Source: Anaerovibrio lipolyticus LB2005
Lineage (GTDB): Bacteria > Bacillota > Negativicutes > Selenomonadales > Selenomonadaceae
Reading direction: 5' to 3'
DNA: 64,000 nt
NCBI RefSeq assembly: GCF_000621545.1
Contig: NZ_JHYA01000003.1
Location: forward strand, 124,001-188,000
This document shows positions 35,922 to 44,792 of the stretch, in pieces. A program made the translations under genes and the position numbers. The notes under the pieces are model-generated. The model saw nothing but the letters and a program-made list of their open reading frames with translations, searched no databases and was not told the DNA's origin. Within the stretch, counting starts at the first letter, position 1, and each line of letters opens with the position of its first letter.

Positions 35922-36338
35922 TTATGAAAACAGTCCGTTTTTAAAGGCCACATGGAGTTTAAGGCCATTTATGTCTGTGTATTCCCACAGCATTTTTATG
36001 TCCTCATCTGTCAATCCCAGTGTTTCCCCTTCTGGTCCAATTCTTGTAATCATCCAACTGCCACATATTGGCTGACATTGCCCTTTCTTCGGTTCTCCCA
36101 ACAGAAATGTTGCTACCGGGGATTGTGTCAGCAGAAATTCCTCGTCAAACCAGATGCAGAAATTCTCACCATTTACTTCTATATCTCTGGCATCCACCAA
36201 ATCACAGTGAAGTAAGCGGTACATTTCGTGCAGGGTATCCTCTGCATTTATTTCCTTTACAGACCTGCAAAAGCCGTCAAGGTGGTCAAGAACAAAGACC
36301 TTGATTACCTTACTATTAACTGAACATGAATTTTTCAT
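35922..36338 (-). CDS. DUF3846-like hypothetical protein
   Basis: A 138-residue protein. The layout VDARDIEVNGENFCIWFDEE, FLLGEPKKGQCQPICGSWMI, and GLTDEDIKMLWEY resembles DUF3846 proteins of mobile elements, which have a beta-rich fold and a final LTDEDI helix. The match is by eye and moderate. It lies between two other small accessory genes of the recombinase operon. Confidence 0.6.
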   Translation of the reverse strand: MKNSCSVNSKVIKVFVLDHLDGFCRSVKEINAEDTLHEMYRLLHCDLVDARDIEVNGENFCIWFDEEFLLTQSPVATFLLGEPKKGQCQPICGSWMITRIGPEGETLGLTDEDIKMLWEYTDINGLKLHVAFKNGLFS

Positions 36339-36393
36339 ACTCTGCCCGTTCCTCCTTTAAGTAGATTGGCTGATGGTAGTAGACTCTTGCCAT

Positions 36394-36759
36394 TTAATTC
36401 AATCCCTCCATACTCATAATCTTCTCCAGCTGGTCAGGTCTCAGTATCGCTCTTGGCAGGAAGATAGAAAATTGGTACTCCGTTCCTGCAAGGATCGCCA
36501 GATTGAGGAACAACTGCCCATCATCCTCAATGACATCAACATATTCAATGTTGACAATATCCACGCCTGGGTGGGCTTTCAAGAATGCCTCAAGGTCGTC
36601 CAGATCCTTGATGATGATTACCGCTCCGCCATCAATTCCTTGGCTGGAATAATAGGTTTCGTAGATTTTGGTCACTTCTGATACTGCAGCAAAAAGGTTT
36701 TCCGACAAATGCTGCTGAAGGTGGGAAAGCTCGTTCATAGTGCGTACCTCCTGATACAT
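36394..36759 (-). CDS. Hypothetical 121-residue protein
   Basis: An acidic protein with a helical N-terminus and a beta-rich middle (GGAVIIIKDLDDLEAFLKAH, NIEYVDVIEDDGQLFLNLAI). No family is recognised. Two in-frame starts each have a GGAGG site: ATG 36759 and ATG 36738. It is the first gene of the recombinase operon. Its leader holds a terminator-like hairpin at 36785-36816. Confidence 0.6.
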   Translation of the reverse strand: MYQEVRTMNELSHLQQHLSENLFAAVSEVTKIYETYYSSQGIDGGAVIIIKDLDDLEAFLKAHPGVDIVNIEYVDVIEDDGQLFLNLAILAGTEYQFSIFLPRAILRPDQLEKIMSMEGLN

Positions 36760-36784
36760 AGTTGCTTACCTCCAAAATAAAAAT

Positions 36785-36816
36785 CCCCTAATCTGCCGTG
36801 TCTGGTAGATTAGGGG
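36785..36816 (-). promoter_or_regulatory. Terminator-like hairpin in the leader of the recombinase operon
   Basis: A perfect 10-bp stem (36785-36794 with 36807-36816) is followed on the minus strand by ATTTTTATTTTGGAGG. That is, the U-run leads straight into the ribosome site of the first gene. It may attenuate the recombinase operon or stop read-through from the other side. Confidence 0.55.
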
Positions 36817-36983
36817 TTGCTTTAAGAAAACTTAACCACAATTATGATATATGTCTGCAGGGGTGCAAAATACGAATTTTGTTTGGATCAAAGTAATTCA
36901 AATATTACTTCACAATACCTATAAATATTTATGATAAAATATGATTTGAAATACAACACATAACTATGAATGGAGAAAATACC

Positions 36984-38699
36984 ATGTCACAAGAATATAA
37001 TCACGATATTGAACCAGGAGATTTAGGAGTGGGAATTATTGCATCTCCACCTAAGTCCGGAAAAGACCTAATTCCTCTTAGCGCATATAACGGAAATAAC
37101 GAAATCGTAGATTTTGATGTTAAATATTCTGATATTTGTTCTGGCAAAATTTTTAAGATATTAAAAGAAAAAGATATTACGATACCCATAGGGCAATCAA
37201 AAAAAGCTGCGATAAAAAAACTAAAGGATTTGATTAATAAGCAGGACGTACAAGGTTTCTATGGAACGCTTGGCTTTATCCGTGAAGTATTTCCACACGA
37301 ATTGATATATCTCTCTGCCATAGATGGCGGCTTTCAATACGCAGGGGGATATGATATCTCCAAGCAGGGTGATTTAATAAAATGGCTAAGGATATATAAA
37401 CAATGCAGATCAGAATGTCCTGAAATTAATACACTTTTCGCAATAGGGCTCATTCCTCCACTGCTTTACTTACTAAAGAACGAGCATCATCTGCAGAACG
37501 TGATTCTATCCTTAAGATTTGAAAAAGCAACAGATACCCCGCATGAAAGATATAGATCTCCTCGACTAGTTTTATTGAACTTCTTAGCAAGCATATATGG
37601 CTCTCCCTCCTCGACAGACAAACACTATGGTCTTGTTGAGCGGTTTGACAAATCATATAGTCCTATTTTCCAGATATGGGATAGCCGTGATGGTTTTTTA
37701 AATTGCTTGTTCAGAAATATGAACTCTTTTAAAAACAAAAAAACAAGTTCTTTTTGGAACCATAAAATATATGACTATGTAAGCGGTAAATCCGTTAAAG
37801 GTAAACATTCTCAGCCAATGAATGTTTTTGTATATAATAATAGGTATCCAATATATGATGCTTTGGGGGACAATATTTACAGTGATAAAATAGCTGTCTT
37901 AGAATTACCTGTTAAACCTACCATTAGCAAAAATGTAGGCACACAACTACAGAAAATTACCTCAAATAATTATGGAGCCTTTATCAAACTTTATTTTGAT
38001 CAAATCAAGAAACTAATCATTACCGAGGAAAAAATCAATCTTGAAAAAATACAGAAAAGGTATAGGCAATGCAAAGATAAAGTCACCGATATTGCCAATC
38101 AAACTAACGAGCCTGGCAAAATGAAAGAACTGTTTGCTCTTATCTACCTTGCCGCCTGCATAGCAAACAAGGCTCTTAAGTCTTATTACGACACCAATGA
38201 TTGTAAATTTAAAGCGCTCATACAACGCAAAGACATTTTGAAGCAATTACCCCAGTTTTGCATTCAACAAGGATCGGATGAATTGGATCCCAAAATTATT
38301 ATTGATAGGCTGTGTCAAAAAATTGAAGCTAATGCCCGACTATTTGACCGTTGTGAAAGTAAAGAAGATAAGGAGCAAGCTCCTAAACGGTCTTTTATTG
38401 GGAAAAGGAGTAAAGTGGGTTCTCGTTCCAGATATTTTATTGAAGGAAAAACCTTTAGAAAATGGATAGAAGAAATAACGGGCCCCCAGAAGTCGCAAAA
38501 AGTCATTCGCCTTTTACAGTCGTTAAGCCATTCCAAAAATAAAAGCCGAGGTTACTTGGAAAAAGGAACTGATGATAGCAGGAAAGCGACCCGCGAAACA
38601 GTAAGGGGTAAAGGTCTTCCGAATTATATGAGAGGATATGCTTTAGTTGTTGATGATGGTGATACGTCTGTCTGGGATTGGGATAATTATTTAAAATAG
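36984..38699 (+). CDS. Unknown 571-residue protein, possibly a degenerate DUF927 relative
   Basis: No intact known domain is obvious. Its order of segments parallels the DUF927 ATPase at 39785. LFAIGLIPPLLYLL corresponds to IGLLLATGLSAPVVARL. NFLASIYGSP corresponds to KLMASLWGNP, MNVFVYNNRYPIYDALGD to WNTTIILTSEGTIMPHLK, and IAVLELPV to SRLIELPI. The Walker A (GPTSTGKTT) is replaced by a non-nucleotide-binding stretch, and no Walker B is seen. It would thus be a structural or regulatory partner, or a separate cargo. The start at 36984 has GGAG 8 nt upstream. It is strongly AT-rich and has a strong terminator. Confidence 0.55.
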   Translation: MSQEYNHDIEPGDLGVGIIASPPKSGKDLIPLSAYNGNNEIVDFDVKYSDICSGKIFKILKEKDITIPIGQSKKAAIKKLKDLINKQDVQGFYGTLGFIREVFPHELIYLSAIDGGFQYAGGYDISKQGDLIKWLRIYKQCRSECPEINTLFAIGLIPPLLYLLKNEHHLQNVILSLRFEKATDTPHERYRSPRLVLLNFLASIYGSPSSTDKHYGLVERFDKSYSPIFQIWDSRDGFLNCLFRNMNSFKNKKTSSFWNHKIYDYVSGKSVKGKHSQPMNVFVYNNRYPIYDALGDNIYSDKIAVLELPVKPTISKNVGTQLQKITSNNYGAFIKLYFDQIKKLIITEEKINLEKIQKRYRQCKDKVTDIANQTNEPGKMKELFALIYLAACIANKALKSYYDTNDCKFKALIQRKDILKQLPQFCIQQGSDELDPKIIIDRLCQKIEANARLFDRCESKEDKEQAPKRSFIGKRSKVGSRSRYFIEGKTFRKWIEEITGPQKSQKVIRLLQSLSHSKNKSRGYLEKGTDDSRKATRETVRGKGLPNYMRGYALVVDDGDTSVWDWDNYLK

Positions 38700-38720
38700 C
38701 GTTATTTTAATGTGTATAAA

Positions 38721-38759
38721 CAAGATGTTCGTTAGCAAAAAATGCCAGCGAACATCTTG
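38721..38759 (+). terminator. Intrinsic terminator
   Basis: CAAGATGTTCG (38721-38731) pairs with CGAACATCTTG (38749-38759) and is followed by TTTTTATTTTTTTTT. Confidence 0.9.
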
Positions 38760-38859
38760 TTTTTATTTTTTTTTAAAATTTTTGGCGAATTTTTTTCACC
38801 AGACACCCTCTAACCCCAGCAATTGAACGGGAAAAGTGTGTCCCGAAATCAAATGATTA

Positions 38860-39290
38860 TTTACGGGATACTCCTTTGTTGTTGGTCATTGGAATATGCT
38901 GTAATATAAAGCATGTCGAAAGGAAATCCGCAATTCATGGTGGTTAATTTTTCGGCGTGTACCTTGACAACTAAATGGGGGTATGACCTAATCAGCTCCC
39001 TACATAATGTAAAGAAAAGGAGGCATGATACCAATGATTTGCTTCAAATGGTATTTACCTGGGGGAATATAAAAAGTGCCGCCCCTGCTTAGGGGCAGCA
39101 CTTCAAGCAATCATTGGCATACAGGATGATAAAGGTTGGCGCCATTGTCCCTGTATGTCAATATGCCGTGGCTCTCCCCAGCTAAGAATTAACTGGGCAG
39201 AGTATATCATTTTTAAATGTGACCTAAGGCCATTCTAGCAGATGCTGGATTTATTGGCAATGAGGTCTTAGAAAAGGAGATTGTATACAT
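38860..39290 (+). promoter_or_regulatory. Long structured leader of the helicase-recombinase operon
   Basis: A promoter-like TATAAA lies near 38914. Three successive hairpins precede the first gene. H1 (39074-39103) pairs AAGTGC and GCCCCT arms with a GCTT loop. H2 pairs CATACAGG near 39117 with CCTGTATG near 39150. H3 pairs CCCAG with CTGGG near 39177-39200. Inverted copies of CCAATGATT (near 39031 and 39110) can close H1. A 12-residue ORF with AAGGAGG sits just before H1, and a second possible frame of about 51 codons starts near 38938. The whole gap of 590 bp has no larger gene. Confidence 0.5.
39034..39072 (+). CDS. Putative 12-residue leader peptide
   Basis: MICFKWYLPGGI followed by TAA. 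AAGGAGG (39017-39023) lies 10 nt before the ATG. An in-frame ATG nine bases upstream is too close to the site. The stop codon abuts a very stable hairpin (39074-39103). The arrangement suggests a ribosome-dependent attenuator of the downstream replication genes. Confidence 0.4.
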   Translation: MICFKWYLPGGI

Positions 39291-39710
39291 ATGAAAATGA
39301 CTATAAAACACAGAGAAAAAAATTTGACAGAAGGTGTATTTTACAATATTGATGCTCCCTCCCAGTTTGAGAGTATCGAGCATCTTGATGATGGTAACTA
39401 TCAGGGAACCATTATCGACGTTATCGACTACAAGAAGAAAGAACTCTCTGTTATTCAGATAGAGGTGGAAGGAGTAGATGAAGTCTTTACGACCTTCTTA
39501 CACTGGGACCTCTCCAAGAGTTTCGCTTGGCGTGATCCTATCAAAGAGGCTCATATAAAATTGCCTTCAGATCTTAAGGGGATGGATATAATATTCTCCA
39601 TTTCCAATAATGAGGTGAATGGGAAGATTTATTCAAATCTTCGCGCCATTGACCTCTTTCCTCCTTCAGATGGTGAAGATGGAGATGAGGAACTTTTAGA
39701 AGACGAATAA
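39291..39710 (+). CDS. Predicted OB-fold ssDNA-binding-like protein
   Basis: A 139-residue protein. A beta-rich body (DGNYQGTIIDV, LSVIQIEVEGV, VFTTFLHWDL, MDIIFSISNN, IYSNLRAIDLF) is followed by an acidic tail EDGDEELLEDE. This matches the general architecture of single-stranded DNA-binding proteins, whose acidic tail recruits partners. No direct family match is recognised. It is the first gene of the operon with the DUF927 ATPase and recombinase, supporting a role in element replication or transfer. AAAAGGAG lies upstream. Confidence 0.55.
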   Translation: MKMTIKHREKNLTEGVFYNIDAPSQFESIEHLDDGNYQGTIIDVIDYKKKELSVIQIEVEGVDEVFTTFLHWDLSKSFAWRDPIKEAHIKLPSDLKGMDIIFSISNNEVNGKIYSNLRAIDLFPPSDGEDGDEELLEDE

Positions 39711-39784
39711 GTCTTCTGGGCAAGGGGCGGAGGCTACATGTTAGCTTCCGGCCCTAATCTCTAAATAGAAAGGAGAACAATGCC

Positions 39785-41545
39785 ATGGCATTTAGAAAAA
39801 TTATAGATTATAGACTTGATAAGGATGATCACATCATCTATGGAACCGTAGCGGAAAAAAATAACGAATACGAGGTACCATTATTTAATGAGATTGTCAT
39901 CTCCCACATCTTCGTTGATAAAGCCACATCCGAGCAGACAGCAAGGATTGTCATGACCATCGGTGGTACTAAGTCATCCGCTGATATGCAGCTTGCTAAC
40001 CTCACTGGCAAAGCCGTAATGAAAGAATTTAGGAAATATGGTTTCCAGTGTGTATCTTCTGTGGCTGAATATCTTGAGGAGTGGTTAATTAATTATTCTA
40101 TGGATGATGCCGTTGTCACAACGGGATATCACAAATCAGGATTCATTACCCTTAAGGACGAAGGCAAGAAACAATTTTGTTATCCTGGGGTTGTTGAAGA
40201 TGAATACCTCGGAGAAAAGGATATTGCACCCACAGGAAGCCACGATGATGCTATCCATTTGTTGGAGTCTTGGTATAAGGAAAACAAAAACATCGGCTTA
40301 CTGTTAGCCACTGGATTATCTGCTCCAGTGGTAGCCAGATTGAGGCCACATACTGGTACAGAAAACCTGCTTGTCAGTTTATCTGGTCCTACCAGCACGG
40401 GCAAGACTACCTCTTTAAAGCTGATGGCATCTCTCTGGGGCAATCCAAAGTTGGGACAGGAAGGCTTGCTGGACAATCTCAACACCACTACTAATGCCCT
40501 GTACTCAAAGTTAAGCGGCATAAATGGTTTCCCTGTGTTTTTGGATGAAACGATCTCAAATGCTTCAATCAACTGGCAGCAGATGTGCTATGAATTGGCG
40601 GATGGCTTATCCAAAGCAAGAGCAGATACCAATGGCAATGCCAAAAAGCAGGCCAGTTGGAATACTACTATCATCCTCACCAGCGAAGGCACCATCATGC
40701 CCCACCTCAAAACTGACGGAAGCAAGTCCAGATTGATTGAACTGCCAATCAGTTTTTTCAATCGTAAGGAGACTGTGGAACATGTCAAATCATTTGTTTC
40801 CATGAATTATGGACATGTAGCTGGGAAGTTCATCACTACGCTGAGTGGCATCACAGACGAGAAACTGTTTGAAATGTACAATGAATCATCCGCCAAAATA
40901 TCTGATACCTTCAAGGGAACATCAGGCCCAGAATATGGTCGCCTACTGGACAGAATTGCCCTTATTGATGTGACCGCAAAAGTCCTCATGGGCATGGATG
41001 AGTTTAAGTACTTGAACACGGATGACCTCTATCTGACATATGATGAAGTCACCAAGAACATAAAGCAAGTCATGGCTTCATCAGATGATGATATGCTCGA
41101 AATACTCACCAACAAGGTCGAAGCAAACATCAACCATTTTGTTTGCAACAATTTCCCTAAGGTGAAATTCAATGAGCAATGGTCCACTGGTGCAACCTAT
41201 GGAAAGATTGATTATGTCAATGGCACCTATACGGCTTACATCATGACAGATATAGCACATTCATGGTTGGGCTTACAGAATGCAGAAGCCAAACAGGTCT
41301 TTGCACGATGGAAAAGAAAAGGTTTGCTCAGCTGTACTGACCACAACCGTACCAAATACAGAATCAGCCTCAATGGCCGTAAGGTTTACACCTATGCAAT
41401 TAATCTTGAATCAGCTGGGGTGGATAATGCTACACTCAATACCCACAAAAATATGTTTCGGAAAAAAATAAATCAACCGTCATTATTCAAGGATAGTGAT
41501 GGAGATGACAATTCCGCCATTTTAGATGAAGCTGAAGCTATTTAA
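39785..41545 (+). CDS. DUF927 family AAA+ helicase-like ATPase (Cch-like)
   Basis: A 586-residue protein. It shows the DUF927 core with Walker A GPTSTGKTTS (201-210), Walker B FPVFLDE (249-255), sensor-like IILTSEG, and the arginine motif SKSRLIELPI. In SCC elements the homologous Cch protein is an MCM-like DNA helicase. Here it probably unwinds or replicates the excised element. A C-terminal winged-helix-like domain (AEAKQVFARWKRKGLL) is present. AAAGGAG lies 9 nt upstream of ATG 39785. The next ORF and the recombinase follow within 200 bp. Confidence 0.87.
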   Translation: MAFRKIIDYRLDKDDHIIYGTVAEKNNEYEVPLFNEIVISHIFVDKATSEQTARIVMTIGGTKSSADMQLANLTGKAVMKEFRKYGFQCVSSVAEYLEEWLINYSMDDAVVTTGYHKSGFITLKDEGKKQFCYPGVVEDEYLGEKDIAPTGSHDDAIHLLESWYKENKNIGLLLATGLSAPVVARLRPHTGTENLLVSLSGPTSTGKTTSLKLMASLWGNPKLGQEGLLDNLNTTTNALYSKLSGINGFPVFLDETISNASINWQQMCYELADGLSKARADTNGNAKKQASWNTTIILTSEGTIMPHLKTDGSKSRLIELPISFFNRKETVEHVKSFVSMNYGHVAGKFITTLSGITDEKLFEMYNESSAKISDTFKGTSGPEYGRLLDRIALIDVTAKVLMGMDEFKYLNTDDLYLTYDEVTKNIKQVMASSDDDMLEILTNKVEANINHFVCNNFPKVKFNEQWSTGATYGKIDYVNGTYTAYIMTDIAHSWLGLQNAEAKQVFARWKRKGLLSCTDHNRTKYRISLNGRKVYTYAINLESAGVDNATLNTHKNMFRKKINQPSLFKDSDGDDNSAILDEAEAI

Positions 41546-41566
41546 GGAACATGAAAGGAGCAGTCA

Positions 41567-41746
41567 ATGGAAAAATACATTGTAGACATAGATCTATCAG
41601 GCAACAAGCCACAGGATAATAATGCAGTCAACTACCAGAAGCAGGTGCCTCTCACACATGAGGCCAAGGTATGGTTGAATATGGTACTGGCTTCTGAAAG
41701 ACATGAAGAAGTTTCCTCTGACACTGGAAAGGAGGTGAACTCCTGA
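41567..41746 (+). CDS. Small protein between helicase and recombinase
   Basis: A 59-residue acidic protein starting MEKYIVDIDLSGNKPQDNNA, with a helix HEAKVWLNMVLASERHEE. GAAAGGAG precedes the ATG. Its TGA overlaps the recombinase ATG (TGATG). It holds the same place as the small DUF1413 (LP1413) gene between cch and ccr in SCC, but sequence similarity cannot be claimed. Confidence 0.6.
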   Translation: MEKYIVDIDLSGNKPQDNNAVNYQKQVPLTHEAKVWLNMVLASERHEEVSSDTGKEVNS

Positions 41747-43269
41747 TGAAACAGGTTGTTGGCTATGCCAGATATTCAAGTGATAATCAGAAAGAATGTT
41801 CAATCGAAATTCAGAAGCAGTGGATTGAAAAATACTGCGAAGACAATGCCTTGAAATTAGTGAAGGTTTTTGCCGATTACGCCAAGAGCGGAAGCACAGA
41901 AGAAGGTCGTGATTCATTTATTGAAATGCGAAACGTCCTTATTGATGATGAGGATATTGATGGCGTGGTGGTCTACAAAATAGACCGCCTCAGCCGAAAC
42001 AATGCTGATGCCGTGAAGTTCATAGATACGGTCACCAAATTTGGCAAATCTATCTACACAGACGGAGGGATACTTTCAGATAAGTCCAGTCCAATGGAAA
42101 AGCTGATTTTTTCCTTCGGGTCCTCCATTGCTGAATTTGAATGGGGAATGATCAGGCAAAGAACCCGCAATGGAAGTTTACACAAGGCATCTCTTGGTCC
42201 AGGTTCTCTAGGTGGCAGACCTCCACTGGGATATATACGTCCAGACCCTGATGGTCCATTGGTAATTGAACCAAGGAAGGCAGAAATCGTCAAGAAGATC
42301 TTTGACCTCTATGTTAACAAGCATAAGGGATATGGGGAAATCGCCAAAACTCTCAACAGCTATGGCTACTTGACTCAACGAAATGCCGAATTTGGGAAAA
42401 ATTCCATTCGAGATATTCTTCTGAACGAGAAATATACGGGTGTTGATATTTACAACAAAACCTCAGCCAAAACCTTTGGTAAGGATGGTAAGTATCATAG
42501 AAATAGTCACATCAGAAAGCCCAACAGCGAAATTTACAGGCACCCAGATGCTCACCCGGCAATTATTTCCAAAGAGTTATTTGATAAGGCACAGGAACTT
42601 ATGAAAAGCCGTTCCAGAAAAGGTGGACACAAGAGCAATGCCCTTTTCACTGGTATTATATGCTGTGGATTCTGCAAGAGCCCCATCCACCTAGATTCCC
42701 ATTCTATGACTTGCAAAAATGGAATTAAGTATACTTATCGCAAGTATAGATGCAATCATTATAGTGACCCTGGAGACCATGCCAAGGTACGAGCTGAAGC
42801 TGTTGAGCACCATTTTCTGAATATGATGAAGTACAAACTATTTCACGAAATGAACAAAACAGACCTTCACAAGCAGCTTCAAATCTTCTTCTCCGACAAT
42901 AGCTCTGGTCTCAAGCAGCTGAGTCTGCACAAAGTGAAGGCCCACGAGTGCGAAAAAAAGATGAACAGGCTCGCTAGGTCCTTAGAAGCAAGCGAGAATG
43001 AAAATGTTCAACAGAGAATCATTGCCAATCTGGATACCTTGTCTAATCGCCTCCAGAAGCTCAATCAGCGCATTGCAGAATTAGAGCAAGCGAATAGATG
43101 GGACTATACTGAAAATGAGCTGACTGCAATAATAGATAGCTTTGAGCCCTTAGTGCTGAAGTATGCCAAATGCCAAGAGACCAAAGACTTCATCAGGTCA
43201 TATATTGACAAGGTTACGATATACGATGTTTCTATAAGCGTTAGCTTCAACTACAGTGAGGCTGGGTAA
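41746..43269 (+). CDS. Large serine recombinase (Ccr-like)
   Basis: A 507-residue recombinase. The catalytic domain has GYARYSSDNQ (nucleophilic Ser about residue 11) and YKIDRLSRNNADAV. The recombinase domain includes GGRPPLGY and LNEKYTGVDIYN. A zinc ribbon follows (CCGFCKSPIHLD ... YRCNHYSDPG), then a coiled coil. AAAGGAGG precedes the ATG. It lies closest to the ssrA junction, which suits an integrase acting at the tmRNA 3' end; the actual site preference is inferred. A terminator follows the stop directly. Confidence 0.92.
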   Translation: MKQVVGYARYSSDNQKECSIEIQKQWIEKYCEDNALKLVKVFADYAKSGSTEEGRDSFIEMRNVLIDDEDIDGVVVYKIDRLSRNNADAVKFIDTVTKFGKSIYTDGGILSDKSSPMEKLIFSFGSSIAEFEWGMIRQRTRNGSLHKASLGPGSLGGRPPLGYIRPDPDGPLVIEPRKAEIVKKIFDLYVNKHKGYGEIAKTLNSYGYLTQRNAEFGKNSIRDILLNEKYTGVDIYNKTSAKTFGKDGKYHRNSHIRKPNSEIYRHPDAHPAIISKELFDKAQELMKSRSRKGGHKSNALFTGIICCGFCKSPIHLDSHSMTCKNGIKYTYRKYRCNHYSDPGDHAKVRAEAVEHHFLNMMKYKLFHEMNKTDLHKQLQIFFSDNSSGLKQLSLHKVKAHECEKKMNRLARSLEASENENVQQRIIANLDTLSNRLQKLNQRIAELEQANRWDYTENELTAIIDSFEPLVLKYAKCQETKDFIRSYIDKVTIYDVSISVSFNYSEAG

Positions 43270-43279
43270 TTGAACCACA

Positions 43280-43317
43280 GAGGTGATACCTACTTTGAAG
43301 GTATCGCCTCTTTTTTG
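43280..43317 (+). terminator. Terminator of the helicase-recombinase operon
   Basis: GAGGTGATACC (43280-43290) pairs with GGTATCGCCTC (43300-43310) and TTTTTT follows. Confidence 0.92.
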
Positions 43318-43360
43318 TTCCTCAGTTCCAAGGCTCACTTTCCATCACGATTTTGGAAAA

Positions 43361-43432
43361 AGAGAACCTCACTGAGAACCGCTCAAGATCTTATGATTAG
43401 TAGTTCAAAGCGATTAAGACTCACTGGGCCCA
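43361..43432 (+). repeat. Diverged copy of the element-end tail (T3)
   Basis: GAGAACCTCACTGAGAACCG ... GACTCACTGGGCCCAC has the same design as the tails at 17801, 21421, 22313 and 26446 (two GAGAAC motifs and a GACxCACTxGxCCCAC end) but is only about 60-65 percent identical. It follows the recombinase gene, near the other end of E4. Confidence 0.5.
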
Positions 43433-43878
43433 CAAAAATCCAATACAATACACAGAAAAATCCCTATACAGTTGACATCATCTGATATGACCCCTAAGAA
43501 AGACAATGAAAAAATAACCAGCAATAAAGTTGCGTGCTTTTTATCATAAAGTGCAGTACCAAAGTATCATCAGAATAACAGAAACGTAGTACAGCACTTA
43601 TGGCAAGACAAAAAAATCGAGGTAATGAAAAAGGACAGACTAGTGCAAAATTTGTCATGGAGTAGCATCAGTTACTAAATAGGGATGAAATGCAGTGTTG
43701 ACATATACTCATTGAAGCAGATGATTATGCCATGACTATTAATAAAATAATTAGTGTTGTCGATATTATTTATAGAATGAAGTATCGAAACCAAGGAGAG
43801 AATGGGAATTCAAGGATGATAAGATAAAATGATTCTTTGAATTCTTTTTTTGTGAATAAAAATCCTGGAGGTGCTAGT
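43433..43878. other. Intergenic stretch without recognisable gene
   Basis: About 445 bp, AT-rich, between the recombinase terminator region and the next gene. I see no ORF with a ribosome site, no RNA gene and no strong repeat apart from the tail copy just before it. A promoter for the next gene is expected here (TTGACA near 43694 with weak -10 candidates). Confidence 0.4.
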
Positions 43879-44637
43879 ATGGATATCGGAAGTATTGAGA
43901 AAAGGTCAAACGCATATCAATATTCAAATCAGAACAAGGATAAGCACGTTTCAGCATCGATGTTTCAAAGCACACTATCAAAGTTTATTTCTTCTGAAAA
44001 CATTGAAAAAACGAAGCAAAGTTTTGAGGAAATGTGGAAATCACGATTTCCAGGTGCAAAGTATCATGTTATGGATGCATCCTGTATTTCACAAGGAGTA
44101 TGGGAACGAAATGATTATCCTTTTGAAAAGTTTTTTACTGATGAAGTGGACGCATCTGTTTTGAATTGGCAACCATCTGGTAAAAATCCCGATATGGCTG
44201 ATGCATCAGTGCAGTCAAGATTAAACTCAACATTAGGAAAAAAAGCGATCGTGGTTCCTCCAGAATTGGAGGAAAAGATGAAAAATAATCCTGTATTAGC
44301 AAAAAAGGTTATGGAAAGAGTTGAAAGTTTTATTCAACATCATCCAACAAGACCGGGTAGGATACTGTCATACCTGATTTCATTAGATGAAGAAGGTGAA
44401 ATTGCACATTTTCGTGTTACAGGCGGAGGGGGGCATATTTCGGGTCCATCAGAAGCAGAATTACGACAATTTGAGGAAGAACAAAAGTCTAAAAAAGAGA
44501 GGCAGTATCGTCAGGAAATTGAAAATAAAGAATACAGCTTAAAGGTTGCTGAGGAACATAGATATATTGACGAAGTCCAATACAAACAGTCGCTTAATAG
44601 AAACCTTAGTGGAACTGTCAATAATGATTTAGATTAG
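43879..44637 (+). CDS. Hypothetical DUF6033-like protein
   Basis: A 252-residue soluble protein. The start at 43879 has GGAGGTG 7 nt upstream. The middle shows KAIVVPPELEEKMKNNPVLA and YLISLDEEGEIAHFRVTGGG, a pattern I associate with DUF6033-type proteins of Firmicutes. The C-terminal quarter is a charged helix (EAELRQFEEEQKSKKERQYR). Function unknown. It is the gene nearest the ssrA end of the island and points towards it. Confidence 0.6.
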   Translation: MDIGSIEKRSNAYQYSNQNKDKHVSASMFQSTLSKFISSENIEKTKQSFEEMWKSRFPGAKYHVMDASCISQGVWERNDYPFEKFFTDEVDASVLNWQPSGKNPDMADASVQSRLNSTLGKKAIVVPPELEEKMKNNPVLAKKVMERVESFIQHHPTRPGRILSYLISLDEEGEIAHFRVTGGGGHISGPSEAELRQFEEEQKSKKERQYRQEIENKEYSLKVAEEHRYIDEVQYKQSLNRNLSGTVNNDLD

Positions 44638-44716
44638 GTCGTCATTGGGAGAAGATGGTTCAATTAAATAATCACTCATTGACCAGCATACAAGAATAAA
44701 ACATTTTCTAGACATA

Positions 44717-44755
44717 CAAAAAGACCAGAACCACTCTAGATGGTTCTGGCCTTCT
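44717..44755 (-). terminator. tmRNA terminator
   Basis: On the minus strand AAGGCCAGAACCA pairs with TGGTTCTGGTCTT and ends in TTTTTG. A near-identical hairpin accompanies repeats R2 and R3. Confidence 0.9.
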
Positions 44756-44792
44756 TTATTACAGGCGAAGTTTACATTTTCGCCTTAATTGA

